A stretch of 64,000 nt of DNA, taken from contig CAWECP010000003.1 of the NCBI GenBank assembly GCA_963807675.1, positions 62,001-126,000 on the forward strand, read 5' to 3'. Made by a program: the position numbers and the translations under genes. The stretch comes from Bog-473 sp963807675. Lineage in GTDB: Bacteria; Actinomycetota; Acidimicrobiia; Acidimicrobiales; RAAP-2. The notes below the pieces were generated by a model, which did not search any database, was not told where the DNA came from, and was given only the letters and a program-made list of their open reading frames with translations. This document shows positions 8,907 to 18,692 of the stretch, piece after piece (position 1 is the stretch's first letter; the number at the start of each line of letters is the position of its first letter).

Positions 8907-10466
8907 TCACCGACAGGCAACCCGCACGCGGCAGATGTCGATTCGAGGGAGCGGTTCCTCGACACCAGGGTCGACCGTTGCGGTCCGGGTCTCGGCCGCC
9001 AGTGCCGTCAGGCCGCCGCGCCGGAGCACCAAGCCGGCAATTACCGCTCCTACCACGAAGACCAAGGCGGACCACAAGAACGCGGTGGTGTAGCTATGGA
9101 GCAAGGCTGCCTGGACGGTGGCCGGGGTCAGGACCCGACCGACCAGGTACGAGGTGGCAGCGCCTGCGGCCAAGGTGTTGAGCAGCGACGTGCCAATGGA
9201 TCCCCCCACTTGTTGCGCCGTGTTGAGGGTGGCCGATCCCACTCCGGCGTCCTGGGGTGCCAACCCGAGGGTGCCGGTGCTGAAAGCTGGGGCGGTGCTC
9301 AGTCCGAATCCAATGCCCAACAGGAGGAGATACGGAAGCACGTGGCTGACGTACGACGAATGCAATCCGACCAGGTGGAGTCCGAACAACGCCGCAGCAG
9401 AACAAAGCAACCCAATCGGTACGATCGGCTTGGGGCCGAATCGCGGCAACAGAATGCGATTTGACACCTGGGCCATCGTGGCCAAGGCGGCAACGAGAGG
9501 GAGGAAGGCGACGCCAGTTTTCACCGGGCTGAACCTCAACGTCCCCTGCAGGTAGTAGGTCAAGAACAAGAACACGCCGAAGAGCCCGACACTGGCGAAG
9601 AACATCACTAACAGAGATCCACCCCGCGTTCGGTTGAGCACGACCCGCGGTGGCAGCAACGGGTACTTCGCTCTGGTCTCGAAGTAGGCGAACACGGCAA
9701 GCAGGACCACACCCGCTACGAGGAACCCGATCGTGAACGGATCGCCCCACGTGGTGGTCTCGGCGTGCGAGAAACCGAACACGATCGAGAACAATCCGCC
9801 GCCGACCAGGAAGAGGCCGGGCAGGTCCAACGGGTCGTGGTCAGCACCTTCGTCGTTTTTCAACCAGAGCAGGGCTCCCACGATGGCGCAGACAGCAAAC
9901 ACGAGGTTGACGAAGAGCGTCCACCGCCACGTCGCGTAGGAGGTGAGGATGCCGCCGAGGAGGAGACCCAACGCGCCGCCGGCGCCGGCGATCGCTCCGT
10001 AGATCCCGAAGGCCCGTCCTCGCTCTCCCGGATCGGTGAAGGTGGTCGTCAAGAGGGCCAGCACCGAAGGCGCGAGCAGGGCCCCGAACGCGCCCTGGAC
10101 GGTCCGAGCGATGACGAGCATGGTGAAGTCGACCGAAGCACCACCGATGGCGGAAGCCACAGCGAAGCCGACCAGTCCTGTGATGAGCGCCCGTTTCCGT
10201 CCCACCACGTCCCCGATACGGCCACCGAGGAGAAGCAGGCTGCCGAAGGCAAGCGAGTACGCGGTGACGATCCACTGGCGATCGGCGTTGGAGAAGTGCA
10301 GATCGTGCTGAGCGGTGGGGAGGGCGATGTTGACGATCGTGCTGTCGAGAATGACCATCAACTGCGCAATGCCCAGCACGGCAAGAATCCACCACCGCCG
10401 GTCGTAGTTGGCCACATCAACCGAGGCCCCGTCCGCCCCGTGCTCCACCGTCATCAGTGTGGTCAT
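8907..10466 (-). CDS. MFS drug-resistance exporter, 14-helix DHA2/EmrB-QacA type
   Basis: A second 14-helix exporter in this region, 519 residues long and only distantly like the one at 1973. Visible features are VILDSTIVNIALPTAQHDL in helix 1, GGRIGDVVGRKRALITG in loop 2-3, and GAIAGAGGALGLLLGG in helix 5 (motif C of drug/H+ antiporters). The first 22 residues are cytoplasmic and variable. An in-frame Met a few codons later is possible as the start; ATG at 10466 is the longest. No adjacent TetR or MarR regulator is present. It ends convergent with the MBL hydrolase. Confidence 0.92.
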   Translation of the reverse strand: MTTLMTVEHGADGASVDVANYDRRWWILAVLGIAQLMVILDSTIVNIALPTAQHDLHFSNADRQWIVTAYSLAFGSLLLLGGRIGDVVGRKRALITGLVGFAVASAIGGASVDFTMLVIARTVQGAFGALLAPSVLALLTTTFTDPGERGRAFGIYGAIAGAGGALGLLLGGILTSYATWRWTLFVNLVFAVCAIVGALLWLKNDEGADHDPLDLPGLFLVGGGLFSIVFGFSHAETTTWGDPFTIGFLVAGVVLLAVFAYFETRAKYPLLPPRVVLNRTRGGSLLVMFFASVGLFGVFLFLTYYLQGTLRFSPVKTGVAFLPLVAALATMAQVSNRILLPRFGPKPIVPIGLLCSAAALFGLHLVGLHSSYVSHVLPYLLLLGIGFGLSTAPAFSTGTLGLAPQDAGVGSATLNTAQQVGGSIGTSLLNTLAAGAATSYLVGRVLTPATVQAALLHSYTTAFLWSALVFVVGAVIAGLVLRRGGLTALAAETRTATVDPGVEEPLPRIDICRVRVACR

Positions 10467-10975
10467 TGGATGCGCCCCCGATGCACCACCGAACGACCTT
10501 CGACTTCATGCTGCTTCTGACTGGTTCGGGTCAAGGACTTCCTGACTATCGGGCGTCTGCTGCAGCTCTGGACGCTTCCGCTATCATTCACTGTCTGCGG
10601 CGGGGTTGCCACCTACTCCTCCCGTCACGGTGGGATGCTCCCTCCCGGACCTCTACCGGGTGCCCAGCCAGCTCGTCGTAGCCAGACGGTGCTCCGGCCG
10701 GCGCGCCGCCGATGTCGAAGTCGCCGGACGCACAGGTCAGGTGAGCGTGGCCCTGCCGGCCTGCGACCGCTGGTCATGCGCGAGCGCGAGACCCTCGCCG
10801 AGGTCGTCCACGCGGATCCGAGCGTCAGGGTCGGTCGATACAGCCGAGACTCGGCCGAGGTTGTCGGGCCCGCCCGGGCCTCACGTCCACGTCGTAAGTC
10901 GATTCGTGAGCGATTGAGCGCAGCGAGGATGTCCTCGGCCGAGGGGTCGATCAACGGCGATGGGCCAAATGGACC
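10467..10975. other. Intergenic region between divergent genes
   Basis: About 510 bases between the divergent exporter and MptB-like genes. Open frames on both strands are Arg/Ser/Pro-rich, lack ribosome sites and match nothing I know. The region must hold both promoters, but no clear -35/-10 pair or palindrome stands out. Confidence 0.45.
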
Positions 10976-12544
10976 ATGTCGGATCGGACCCAGACGACCG
11001 ACAATTCCTCGATGAGCAGCAGCGCGCTGGTGTCCGATCGCGGGGCGTACGCAACACCTTCCGCGCCGCACCGGCTCGCCCGGCCGATCGGCGGAGTACT
11101 CGGCACCGCCGTGCTCGGGTCCGCTGGCTCGGCACTGTTGGCCCTGGCCAGCGACCTCCCTGCGTCCCCGTTCGGGCCACACTCGGGCGGCCTCTGGCCC
11201 TTCGCCGGCGCGGGTGCTGCCCCGTCGTGGGAGGGGCCGGCGACTCCATCGTGGACAGAGCCGGCGAACAGCGGTCCCGCGGTGCCACCAGCGCATCTGC
11301 TGGTCCTGGCTGCTGCCCTGGTCGGCGTCGTGCTCCTGGCGATTGCGTGGCTCGGCCTCTGGCGCGCCGTACGCGCCGATCGGGGCCTGGGGTTCCGCAA
11401 CCTGTGGTGCGTCGTTGTCGCTTGGACGGCGCCGCTGTTCTTCGCGGCCCCATTTGCCAGCCAAGACGTCTGGGTCTACGCGGCCCAGGGCAAGGTGGTG
11501 GCCTCAGGCTTGGGCTCGGCCAGCCCACTCCATCTCCTCGGCCATTCGGTCTGGCTCTCCGGCGTGGATCCGAAGTATCTAACCGGCCCGTCGATCTACG
11601 GGCCCGGTGCCAACGATCTCTCCGCCTTGTTCGCGGCGGTCTCGGGTGGGCATCCGTGGATCGCCGTCGAATGCTGGCGGCTTGCCGTCATCGCCGCCCT
11701 CGTGTTGTGCTCGTGGGGCGTGGCTCGAGTCGCCGCCGTACGCGCCGCCAACCCGGTCGAGGCGGTGATCGCGGGCGTCGCCAATCCCGGCGTGCTCGTC
11801 ATCTTCGTCGCCGGTATCCACAACGACGCCGTCATGATCGGACTCATCGTCGCCGGAATCGCCCTCGCCATGACGAACCGACCGTGGTGGGCCCTTGGTG
11901 TCGCAGCGCTCGCCGTGACCGTCAAGGCGCCGGCGGCGCTCGCCGTCTTGGCCATCGCCTGGTGGTCCTGGAAAGGGGCGTGGCGGCCGCGCGCCATGGC
12001 GATGGTGGCCGCGTTGACCCTGACCGTCGGCATGCTGGTGGTGGCAGGGGTCGGCAGCGGAGGCGGGTTCACGTGGCTCAAGTCTGCGTCCATCGGTACC
12101 GTTGCCAGTTCCTTCTCGGTTCTGCTTCCCCTCGGGATGACATCGGCGGCAGCGGTGAGCGCAGTTCAGCTGGTGGGAATCCTCGCCGCCGTCGTGCTGG
12201 TTCTCACCGTCCCACGCGGAAAGGGTTGGGTCGGCGCGCTCGCCGTGGGCTTGGCGGCGATGGCGCTCTGTGCTGCCAATCCACAGCCCTGGTACCTCCT
12301 CTGGGCACTCCCGATAGTGGCGTGCACCCTCGGCAACAGTGGCGTCCAGCGCGCCGCGATCCTGATCCTCTGTGCCATGACCGCCTGGAGCGAGCTGCCA
12401 TTTGGTGTCCTGGTCTGGTTTACCGGGATCATCGCCCTCGCTGTGCTGTGGTACCGCTGGAGGCGGTCGTGGCAGGGACTCACCCCGCTCGCACCACCGC
12501 ACTTCACGGCTGCCGGAAACCGAGCTGTTGACGCCCGTTGGTAA
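10976..12544 (+). CDS. MptB-like polyprenol-phosphomannose alpha-1,6-mannosyltransferase
   Basis: A multi-pass GT-C glycosyltransferase of about 520 residues with roughly 12 hydrophobic segments. The early extracytoplasmic loop carries the family signature SQDVWVYAAQGK, with the Asp expected to be catalytic, followed by YGPGANDLSAL. In mycobacteria and corynebacteria MptB adds alpha-1,6-linked mannose from polyprenol-phosphomannose to the lipomannan core; the same general role is inferred here. Starts at 10976 and 11012 (Met-Ser-Ser-Ser) are both possible because the first 35 residues are low-complexity. The neighbours are unrelated, so this is a lone copy without MptA or a GT-B partner in the window. 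Confidence 0.8.
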   Translation: MSDRTQTTDNSSMSSSALVSDRGAYATPSAPHRLARPIGGVLGTAVLGSAGSALLALASDLPASPFGPHSGGLWPFAGAGAAPSWEGPATPSWTEPANSGPAVPPAHLLVLAAALVGVVLLAIAWLGLWRAVRADRGLGFRNLWCVVVAWTAPLFFAAPFASQDVWVYAAQGKVVASGLGSASPLHLLGHSVWLSGVDPKYLTGPSIYGPGANDLSALFAAVSGGHPWIAVECWRLAVIAALVLCSWGVARVAAVRAANPVEAVIAGVANPGVLVIFVAGIHNDAVMIGLIVAGIALAMTNRPWWALGVAALAVTVKAPAALAVLAIAWWSWKGAWRPRAMAMVAALTLTVGMLVVAGVGSGGGFTWLKSASIGTVASSFSVLLPLGMTSAAAVSAVQLVGILAAVVLVLTVPRGKGWVGALAVGLAAMALCAANPQPWYLLWALPIVACTLGNSGVQRAAILILCAMTAWSELPFGVLVWFTGIIALAVLWYRWRRSWQGLTPLAPPHFTAAGNRAVDARW

Positions 12545-12652
12545 CACTGTCACAGAGGGTCAGGAGTGGGTCGTTGACGCGGACTCGTGCGGAACGAGCT
12601 CGCGAGATTCCTGCCACCTCGACTCAACGGACCTGGGCGTGGGGAGCGACTC

Positions 12653-13681
12653 CTAGTCGGAGCCGATCGCCGCCGCGCCGCGACACTCCCTTTTGTAGCG
12701 GTCCCAGTCCCAGGTCTGAAGAAACTGCTCAGCGGCCTTGGCGCCGTTGGCCACGACCATTTGCCGCTTCTTGGCTGACGCGTCGAACTCGACGATGCCG
12801 ATGCCCGCAGTATCAACGCGGATCGTCCGGCAGCTGACGCACGGCTGCTCGAGGTGTGTCTGGTCGTTGCCCACGACGGCCGTGGCCAGGACCTGGTCGA
12901 GCACCCGCCCGGCCGGCAACAGCTGGAGAGCCCGCAACGCCGGATGGGCGATGGGCGGCAACAGTTGGGCACTACCGACCGGCAGATCGGGGAGGATCTG
13001 TATGCCGAACGTCGGCCAGCGGGGTGTGGTGCCATCCGTGCGATCGAAGATCTCGACGGGAAAGTTCGACAGAACGCCGCCGTCCACCACGGTGGTCGCC
13101 TCACCGGTCTTGCCGTCACGGATGGTGACGGGTTCGAAGTAGAGCGGAATGGACATCGACGCCCGCACCGCGTCCGCGACGATTTGCTCATCGGGATTGA
13201 GATTCAAGAGCGGGTAATCCCATGGCAGCCGTAGAAGTCGACCCCTTGTCACATCGGTCGCCATCACCACGAGCTTGTACTGCCGGTTGTCCGAGAGATT
13301 CGGGTCCGCTCCGGCGTCGGTCCGCCGCAGGTCGCCAAACGTAGAGACGCCGAAACCTCTCAGCTTTTCGAAGACGAAATCCCGCACGTAGTCACCCTCG
13401 TAGGCCCCGCCATCGCGCAGCAGCGAGAGGCCCTCGCTCACGACCGGAATCCCCGGCGGGCCTCGGTCGGGCACACGCTCGTATTGAAGGCTGTCCATGA
13501 CCTCCGTGAGCTGATCCGCGTCGAGCCCCGCGGCCAGGAAAGCCGCGACGATCGAACCCGCTGACGTGCCGGCCACACGCTCGACCGAGTAGCCGGATCG
13601 GATCACCTGGTCGACGGCACCGACCAACCCCACACCTTTGACGCCACCACCCTCGAGCACCAGATCCGCCTTCGGCATCAC
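12653..13681 (-). CDS. Patatin-like phospholipase
   Basis: A 342-residue patatin-family acyl hydrolase. The oxyanion loop is LVLEGGGVKGVGLVG at residues 7-21, the nucleophile Ser40 lies in GTSAG, and the catalytic Asp is in VVDGGVLSNFPVEIF. The Ser-Asp dyad is complete, so hydrolysis of phospholipid or other acyl esters is expected. No signal peptide or helical anchor is seen. The first two codons are both Met, so the start is 13681 or 13678. It is convergent with the MptB-like gene and has no operon partner. Confidence 0.92.
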   Translation of the reverse strand: MMPKADLVLEGGGVKGVGLVGAVDQVIRSGYSVERVAGTSAGSIVAAFLAAGLDADQLTEVMDSLQYERVPDRGPPGIPVVSEGLSLLRDGGAYEGDYVRDFVFEKLRGFGVSTFGDLRRTDAGADPNLSDNRQYKLVVMATDVTRGRLLRLPWDYPLLNLNPDEQIVADAVRASMSIPLYFEPVTIRDGKTGEATTVVDGGVLSNFPVEIFDRTDGTTPRWPTFGIQILPDLPVGSAQLLPPIAHPALRALQLLPAGRVLDQVLATAVVGNDQTHLEQPCVSCRTIRVDTAGIGIVEFDASAKKRQMVVANGAKAAEQFLQTWDWDRYKRECRGAAAIGSD

Positions 13682-13996
13682 CTCAAGTTACAGACCGGGG
13701 TGATCGACTGAGACGACCGACTGCGTGACCGCTCCGGCCGTGTCCCGGCGGAGAGGGCGAGACGTCTCGGTCCCATCACTGTCCGTGTCAGAGCTGAAAA
13801 TATCCCTCTGACTTGGACTTCTGCGAAACGGACCGGCACCGTTCGAATCCCGCCACATTCACGACTGCACGGCCTGCCGGTCGGAACGCTGTTGGGGTTG
13901 CGCCGACACCTCGCAGGAGACGGCAGCACACGAACGGCACCGGATCGTTGCCGTTCGGTCCGCTGCAGGCCAGATCAGCCCGTCCGACCAGTCCAA
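13682..13996. other. Intergenic region, nothing recognised
   Basis: About 315 bases between the patatin gene and the end of the REC-EAL gene, both on the minus strand. No supported ORF is visible. A short stretch near 13848-13870 looks like the T-arm and 3' end of a tRNA or tmRNA but has no partner sequence. Confidence 0.4.
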
Positions 13997-15259
13997 TCAG
14001 GCGACGCCTCTCGTCAGTCCGCACGTGCCGCCCATTTGGCTCGGCCGGCCGAAGTGGAAGCCCTGTCCGAATCCCACCTGCAAACTACGGACGGTCTCTG
14101 CTTCGGCCCTCCGCTCAATGCCTTCTGCGACGATCGAGGCTCCCGTTTCCTTGCCAAAGGCGACCAAGGACGCGGCAAGTGCCCGGCGGGCCGGGTCTGT
14201 GTCGATGTCGTGAACCAAGGCGATGTCGAGTTTGATGATGTCGGGATCCACCCGCAAAATATGGCGCAAACCGGCGTAGCCGGCACCAGCATCATCGACG
14301 GCCAGTCGGACGCCGCACTCTCGCAGTTCGTTGAGCGCTATCAGCAGAGCGTCGTAGCCTTCAACGGCCTCGTGCTCAGTGAGCTCAAGCACCACTCTTT
14401 CTGCATGGGGGAGAATGGCGGCTTTGAGACGGGCGTCGCCGACGGTTGACGGCGAGACGTTGACGGCCATGTAGGTGTCAGGAGGGATCTCGGACATCTG
14501 TGCCAACGCGGCTTTGACAGCGGCTATCTCGAGCTCCGGTCCAAGACCAACCAAGGCCGCTTCGGCGAACCACTCGTCGGGCGGGCGCTGGGGGCTTGCG
14601 GGAAAGCGTGCCAGAGCCTCGGCGCCGACCTGCGCGCCATCCGAAAGTCGGATCACAGGCTGGAACACCATGGTGAACGAGCCACTTTCGAGGAGGCCCT
14701 GGATGCGCCGGAGCCGTTTCTCCCTTTCCTCCGCCAACCGGATCTCGAACTGCTTGCGTCGTTGAAGCTCTAACTGGAGGTTCGCGTTGCGACTTTGAAG
14801 AGCGACGTGCAGAAAGCGGGTCCGGAGAAGGTTTCGGACTCTGAGTACCACCTCCGTATGATCGAAGGGCTTCGTCAAGAAATCCGTCGCGCCTGCGCCC
14901 AAGGCGTCCTGCTTGGCCCTATCGGTGGCATCGGCGGTCAGCACCAAGATCGGAACGAAAGAGTCCGAAGGGATCTCTCGGTCCAACGCCTCCATCAAGT
15001 CCAGACCACCGATGTGCGGCATGTGAAGGTCGAGCAGCACAAGGTCAGGACCCATGGCTCGGTAGTGCTCCAAGGCCTGACGTGGGTCGGTGATGCCGAT
15101 CGTTCGGTCCACGCCCATCCGTCGTAGTAAGCGCTCCAGGAGCGCGACATTGGCCGGCTGATCGTCAATGATCAGCACCCCTGCCGAACCCAGACCACTG
15201 TCGACTCCGCCCGAAGGGAGACCCTTCACCTGGCGTTGTTCGGCATGTCCGCTCTCCAC
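13997..15259 (-). CDS. Response regulator with c-di-GMP phosphodiesterase (REC-EAL) domains
   Basis: A 420-residue cytoplasmic signalling protein. A REC domain (about residues 25-145) has the acidic pair in IIDDQ, phospho-acceptor Asp77 in LVLLDLHMP, and Lys in FLTKPF. A short charged helix (about 150-185) links it to an EAL domain (about 190-410). Catalytic EAL residues appear intact: Glu in AEALAR, Asn in VNVS, Glu in ELTEHE, the Asp pair in VDDAGAG, Lys in IIKLDIALV and Glu in VAEGIE. It should therefore hydrolyse c-di-GMP under phosphorylation control. The start is a GTG. The gene is divergent, 95 bases away, from a hybrid histidine kinase that is the obvious partner. Confidence 0.93.
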   Translation of the reverse strand: MESGHAEQRQVKGLPSGGVDSGLGSAGVLIIDDQPANVALLERLLRRMGVDRTIGITDPRQALEHYRAMGPDLVLLDLHMPHIGGLDLMEALDREIPSDSFVPILVLTADATDRAKQDALGAGATDFLTKPFDHTEVVLRVRNLLRTRFLHVALQSRNANLQLELQRRKQFEIRLAEEREKRLRRIQGLLESGSFTMVFQPVIRLSDGAQVGAEALARFPASPQRPPDEWFAEAALVGLGPELEIAAVKAALAQMSEIPPDTYMAVNVSPSTVGDARLKAAILPHAERVVLELTEHEAVEGYDALLIALNELRECGVRLAVDDAGAGYAGLRHILRVDPDIIKLDIALVHDIDTDPARRALAASLVAFGKETGASIVAEGIERRAEAETVRSLQVGFGQGFHFGRPSQMGGTCGLTRGVA

Positions 15260-15354
15260 CTTGAGCGGGTGATCGGTGTGATTCCGCTCACTTTGACGGC
15301 CGCGAGAGCCGATAGAGGGAGAGCCATTGCCATCCCCGTCCGGAAGGGGGCCCC

Positions 15355-17436
15355 GTGACAGGCAGCCGAATGCGCAGCCCCTTGCGACTGCTCTCGATAC
15401 TCACGCTCTTGGTCCTGGTCGGCTGCACTGTCGGCGGATTCTTCGTTACCCGTTCCCTGGTCAACGACGAGCAGGGTCGCCTGTTGCGCGACCGAGGGGA
15501 AGAGGCCGGTCTCGTTGTCGAGAGTCTCTTCGCTCCGATCGCGTCGACGCTGCCCAGTCTGGCCTCCATCGAAGGGACCCAGCCGGGCGGACAGTCACAG
15601 TTCGTCTCCCAGGCACGCGGCGATCTCGAGCTTGCCCAGGCGATCGGCGAGCTCCAGTCCGAGAACCATTTGTTCCGCTCCGTGGTCTCGGTCGGTGCCG
15701 GGCTGGCGCCGGACGCCACCCCGAACGCCAGTCTGTCCTCCCTGGCTGCCCGAGCACTCGGGCAGAAAGGCGAAGTCAGTGGCGTGATCGCCACTCCCAA
15801 GGGTCGCCGGTTGACTCTGGCCCTCGCTGCAAAATCAGGCGTCGTGCTCTACGAGGAACTGGTCTTCAACCCTGCGAAGCCGATCAACCTCGGGGCGTCC
15901 GGACCCTTCGGGGACATCGACGGCGCCGTGTACGCATCCTCTCGTCCGGACCCACACGCGTTGGTTCTCACAACAACATCCCAATTACCACTGTCGGGGC
16001 AAACATCGGCTCAACCGATCGTCGTGGGGCAGCAACACTGGCTCCTTGTCGTCAGAAGCCGCGGCGCCCTGGTCGGGACGCTCGCAAGCAGGACGCCATG
16101 GGCGCTGCTTGTCGGAGGTCTGATCGCCGCAACCTTGGCCACCCTTCTGGTCGAGACGCTGTCCCGACGCCGCACCTACGCCTTGTCGCTCGTCGAGGAG
16201 CGCACCGCAGCACTACGCGACGCCGAGTCGTCCGAACGCCAAGCCCGCCAAGCCGCCGAGGCCGCCAACCAGGCCAAGAGCGAATTCCTGTCCCGCATGA
16301 GCCATGAATTCCGTACACCGCTGAACGCGATCATCGGATTCGGTCAGCTGCTCGAGCTCGATGAGCTCGAACCCGAGCAAGATGAATCGGTCAACCAGAT
16401 CCTCAAAGGTGGTCGGCACCTCCTGGACCTCGTCAACGAAGTCCTCGACATCTCCCGGATCGAAACAGGAAATCTCAGCCTCTCGCCCGAGGCGGTCTCC
16501 ATCCGCGACGCCATCGATGATGTCGTCGTCCTCATGCGACCCCTCGCCGAGGACCGCAACATCAACGTGCGAACGTCCGGGGTTGGCGACGAAGGCAGCG
16601 AAGAAATCTACGTGCTGGCCGATCGTCAGCGGCTGAAGCAGATCTTGCTCAATCTCGTCTCCAATGCCATCAAGTACAACCGAGAAGGAGGTGACGTCGC
16701 CCTCACCGTGGAGCTGCGGCAACCCTCCCGGTGCCGCATCGTCGTATCCGACACTGGCCCGGGTATCCCGGCCGAGAAGCTGGCGCAGCTCTTCATCCCC
16801 TTCGAACGGCTCGGGGCCGAGGTCACCGGCGTTGAAGGGACAGGAGTGGGACTGGCCCTGTCCCAGGGGCTCGCAGACGCCATGGAAGGCACCCTCGGAG
16901 TGGATTCGGAGTATGGGCATGGCAGCCAATTTTGGATCGAGCTACCAACAACGGAAGGACAGCTGGAACGGTACAACCGCATTTACAGTTCCACTGAGGA
17001 ACCATTGCCTCCCATCGACAGTCCATCGATCGACCGCCGCGTCGTCCTCTACGTCGAGGACAATCTCTCGAATTTGCGCCTCATCGAACGTGTGCTCGCT
17101 CGGAGCGAAGACGTTGAGCTTCTGCCTGCCATGCAGGGACGCTTGGGGATCACCCTGGCGCGGGAGCAACAGCCGGCCATCATCCTCCTCGACCTCCACT
17201 TACCTGACGTCAGTGGTGAAGAGGTCCTGCGTGAACTGCAGGGTGACCCGGCCACTGCCACCATTCCCGTCGTCGTCCTGAGCGCCGACGCCACACCGCG
17301 CGTCATCGAACGCCTGAAGGCATCCGGTGCCGTCGCTTTTCTGACGAAACCAGTGGACATTCCAGAATTGATGCAGGTGTTGGGGGACCTCCTCAACCGG
17401 GACCAGGCGACCGAGAAGGTGGAACTGAAGCTCTGA
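15355..17436 (+). CDS. Hybrid sensor histidine kinase
   Basis: A 693-residue membrane sensor kinase. A first helix (about residues 12-34) and a second (about 240-262) bracket an extracytoplasmic sensor of about 200 residues with no named fold. A coiled-coil (about 275-305) leads to the HisKA H-box SHEFRTPLN with His317. The ATPase domain follows, with the N-box NLVSNAIKYN and the DTGPGIP and GTGVGLALS loops. A C-terminal receiver has Asp613 in ILLDLHLPD and Lys in FLTKPV. It can autophosphorylate and pass phosphate to its own receiver. The start GTG has GGAAGGGG upstream. Divergence from the REC-EAL gene suggests that the signal ends in c-di-GMP breakdown. Confidence 0.93.
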   Translation: MTGSRMRSPLRLLSILTLLVLVGCTVGGFFVTRSLVNDEQGRLLRDRGEEAGLVVESLFAPIASTLPSLASIEGTQPGGQSQFVSQARGDLELAQAIGELQSENHLFRSVVSVGAGLAPDATPNASLSSLAARALGQKGEVSGVIATPKGRRLTLALAAKSGVVLYEELVFNPAKPINLGASGPFGDIDGAVYASSRPDPHALVLTTTSQLPLSGQTSAQPIVVGQQHWLLVVRSRGALVGTLASRTPWALLVGGLIAATLATLLVETLSRRRTYALSLVEERTAALRDAESSERQARQAAEAANQAKSEFLSRMSHEFRTPLNAIIGFGQLLELDELEPEQDESVNQILKGGRHLLDLVNEVLDISRIETGNLSLSPEAVSIRDAIDDVVVLMRPLAEDRNINVRTSGVGDEGSEEIYVLADRQRLKQILLNLVSNAIKYNREGGDVALTVELRQPSRCRIVVSDTGPGIPAEKLAQLFIPFERLGAEVTGVEGTGVGLALSQGLADAMEGTLGVDSEYGHGSQFWIELPTTEGQLERYNRIYSSTEEPLPPIDSPSIDRRVVLYVEDNLSNLRLIERVLARSEDVELLPAMQGRLGITLAREQQPAIILLDLHLPDVSGEEVLRELQGDPATATIPVVVLSADATPRVIERLKASGAVAFLTKPVDIPELMQVLGDLLNRDQATEKVELKL

Positions 17437-17493
17437 CGCTTCATCGGCCGTTTCGTATCCGGTCGACCTCGGCAACAGCCCAGGGCGACTGCC

Positions 17494-18628
17494 TCAAACC
17501 TCGACGGCGTGACCACCTACTGAACGACGCATGGCGGCATGCAACCGATTGGGGGTGAGGACACCGAGGTAGCGATCGCCGTCGACGACCGGTATCCAAC
17601 GCACGTCGTGCTGGAGCATCTCGCCGAAAGCGGCACGGAGCGAGGTGCCGACGGGAACCTGGACATCGAAGGGGACGAGGTGATCCTTGACCGAACCCGT
17701 CAGACCCGGCTCGAGGTCGATCCAGCCTTGGAGGTGCGCGTCGTCGTCCACCACCACCGCCCATCGACTGTCCGCTCCCCCGACCGCTGCCCGGGCGTCG
17801 AGCATCGAGAGCTCGGGCGCAACGCGAGGTGGGTGAAAGAGGTCCTCCGGGTCGATCGGCATGACGGCCAGACGTCGGACCCCGCGGTCGGCGCCGACGA
17901 AGTCCGCCACGAAGGCGGTGGCCGGGCGGCCGAGCACCTCACTCGGGGTGTCGTACTGCTCCAGCACGCCGCCCTTGGACAGCACTGCGATCCGGTCCCC
18001 CAGCTTGGTGGCCTCCTCGATGTCGTGCGTGACGAACACGATGGTCTTCTTGAGCTCCGCCTGCAGTTCCAGGAACTGCTGCTGGAGACGCTGCCGGGTG
18101 ATGGGGTCGACGGCGCCGAACGGCTCATCCATGAGGAGCACCGGCGGGTCCCCCGCCAGTGCCCGGGCCACGCCGACGCGCTGACGCTCGCCACCTGAAA
18201 GCTCATTTGGGAACCGCCGCCCGTAGCGGTCGGGGTCGAGACCGACCAGGTCGAGCAGCTCCCTCACCCTCGACGTCCACTCGGGTTCGGTCCCAGCCGA
18301 GCAGACGCGGGACCGTGGCGACGTTGTCGGCCACGCGCCGATGAGGGAAGAGGCCGCCCTGCTGGATCACGTAGCCAATGTTGCGGCGCAGGTGGACCGG
18401 GTCGATCTTCAAGACGTCCGTCCCGTCGATCAGGATCCGGCCCCCCGATGGCTCGATGAGCCGGTTGATCATGCGCAGCGTGGTCGTCTTGCCGCAGCCC
18501 GACGGGCCGACCAGCACGCAAAGCTCGCCGTCGGGCACCGTCAAGCTCAGTTCCGCCACGGCCACCGTGTCGGCGCCGTAGCGCTTCGTCACCCGGTCGA
18601 GCGTGATCACCGGGTGAAGATTACCCAC
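17494..18628 (-). pseudogene. opuCA: Osmoprotectant ABC transporter ATPase, OpuCA-like (frameshifted)
   Basis: ATP-binding subunit of a glycine betaine/choline-type importer, split over two frames. The 5' part (18628 back to about 18285) has Walker A GPSGCGKTTT and the Q-loop YVIQQGGLFPH. The 3' part has the signature LSGGERQRVGVARAL, Walker B VLLMDEPFGAVD, the His-loop FVTHDIEEA, and a C-terminal CBS-like repeat with IPVVDGDRYLGVLTPN. Removing one base from the three-G run at 18283-18285 joins the parts with family-like spacing, so one extra base explains the break. It is divergent from the permease genes. It could be real decay or a sequencing indel; the 3' frame also has a GTG at 18267 that an automatic caller might use. 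Confidence 0.88.
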
Positions 18629-18692
18629 CGATCCACTAGGGATTGCCCCTGCGTGCGATCGACGAACGAGGCACGGGGCTAACGTCGTCTCG

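Noticed and set aside
10635..11015. 126-codon plus-strand frame before the MptB-like gene
   Set aside because: Composition is Arg/Pro/Ser-rich with no ribosome site, and its end overlaps the true gene start.
13848..13872. T-arm-like stretch resembling the 3' end of a tRNA or tmRNA, possibly an attachment site remnant
   Set aside because: No matching acceptor or anticodon arm upstream, the stem does not pair well, and no integrase or second copy is in the window.
15355..15430. LVGC near the end of the first hydrophobic stretch of the hybrid kinase, read as a lipoprotein lipobox
   Set aside because: The protein is a membrane sensor kinase with a second helix and a cytoplasmic kinase, so the helix is a membrane anchor, not a lipoprotein signal.
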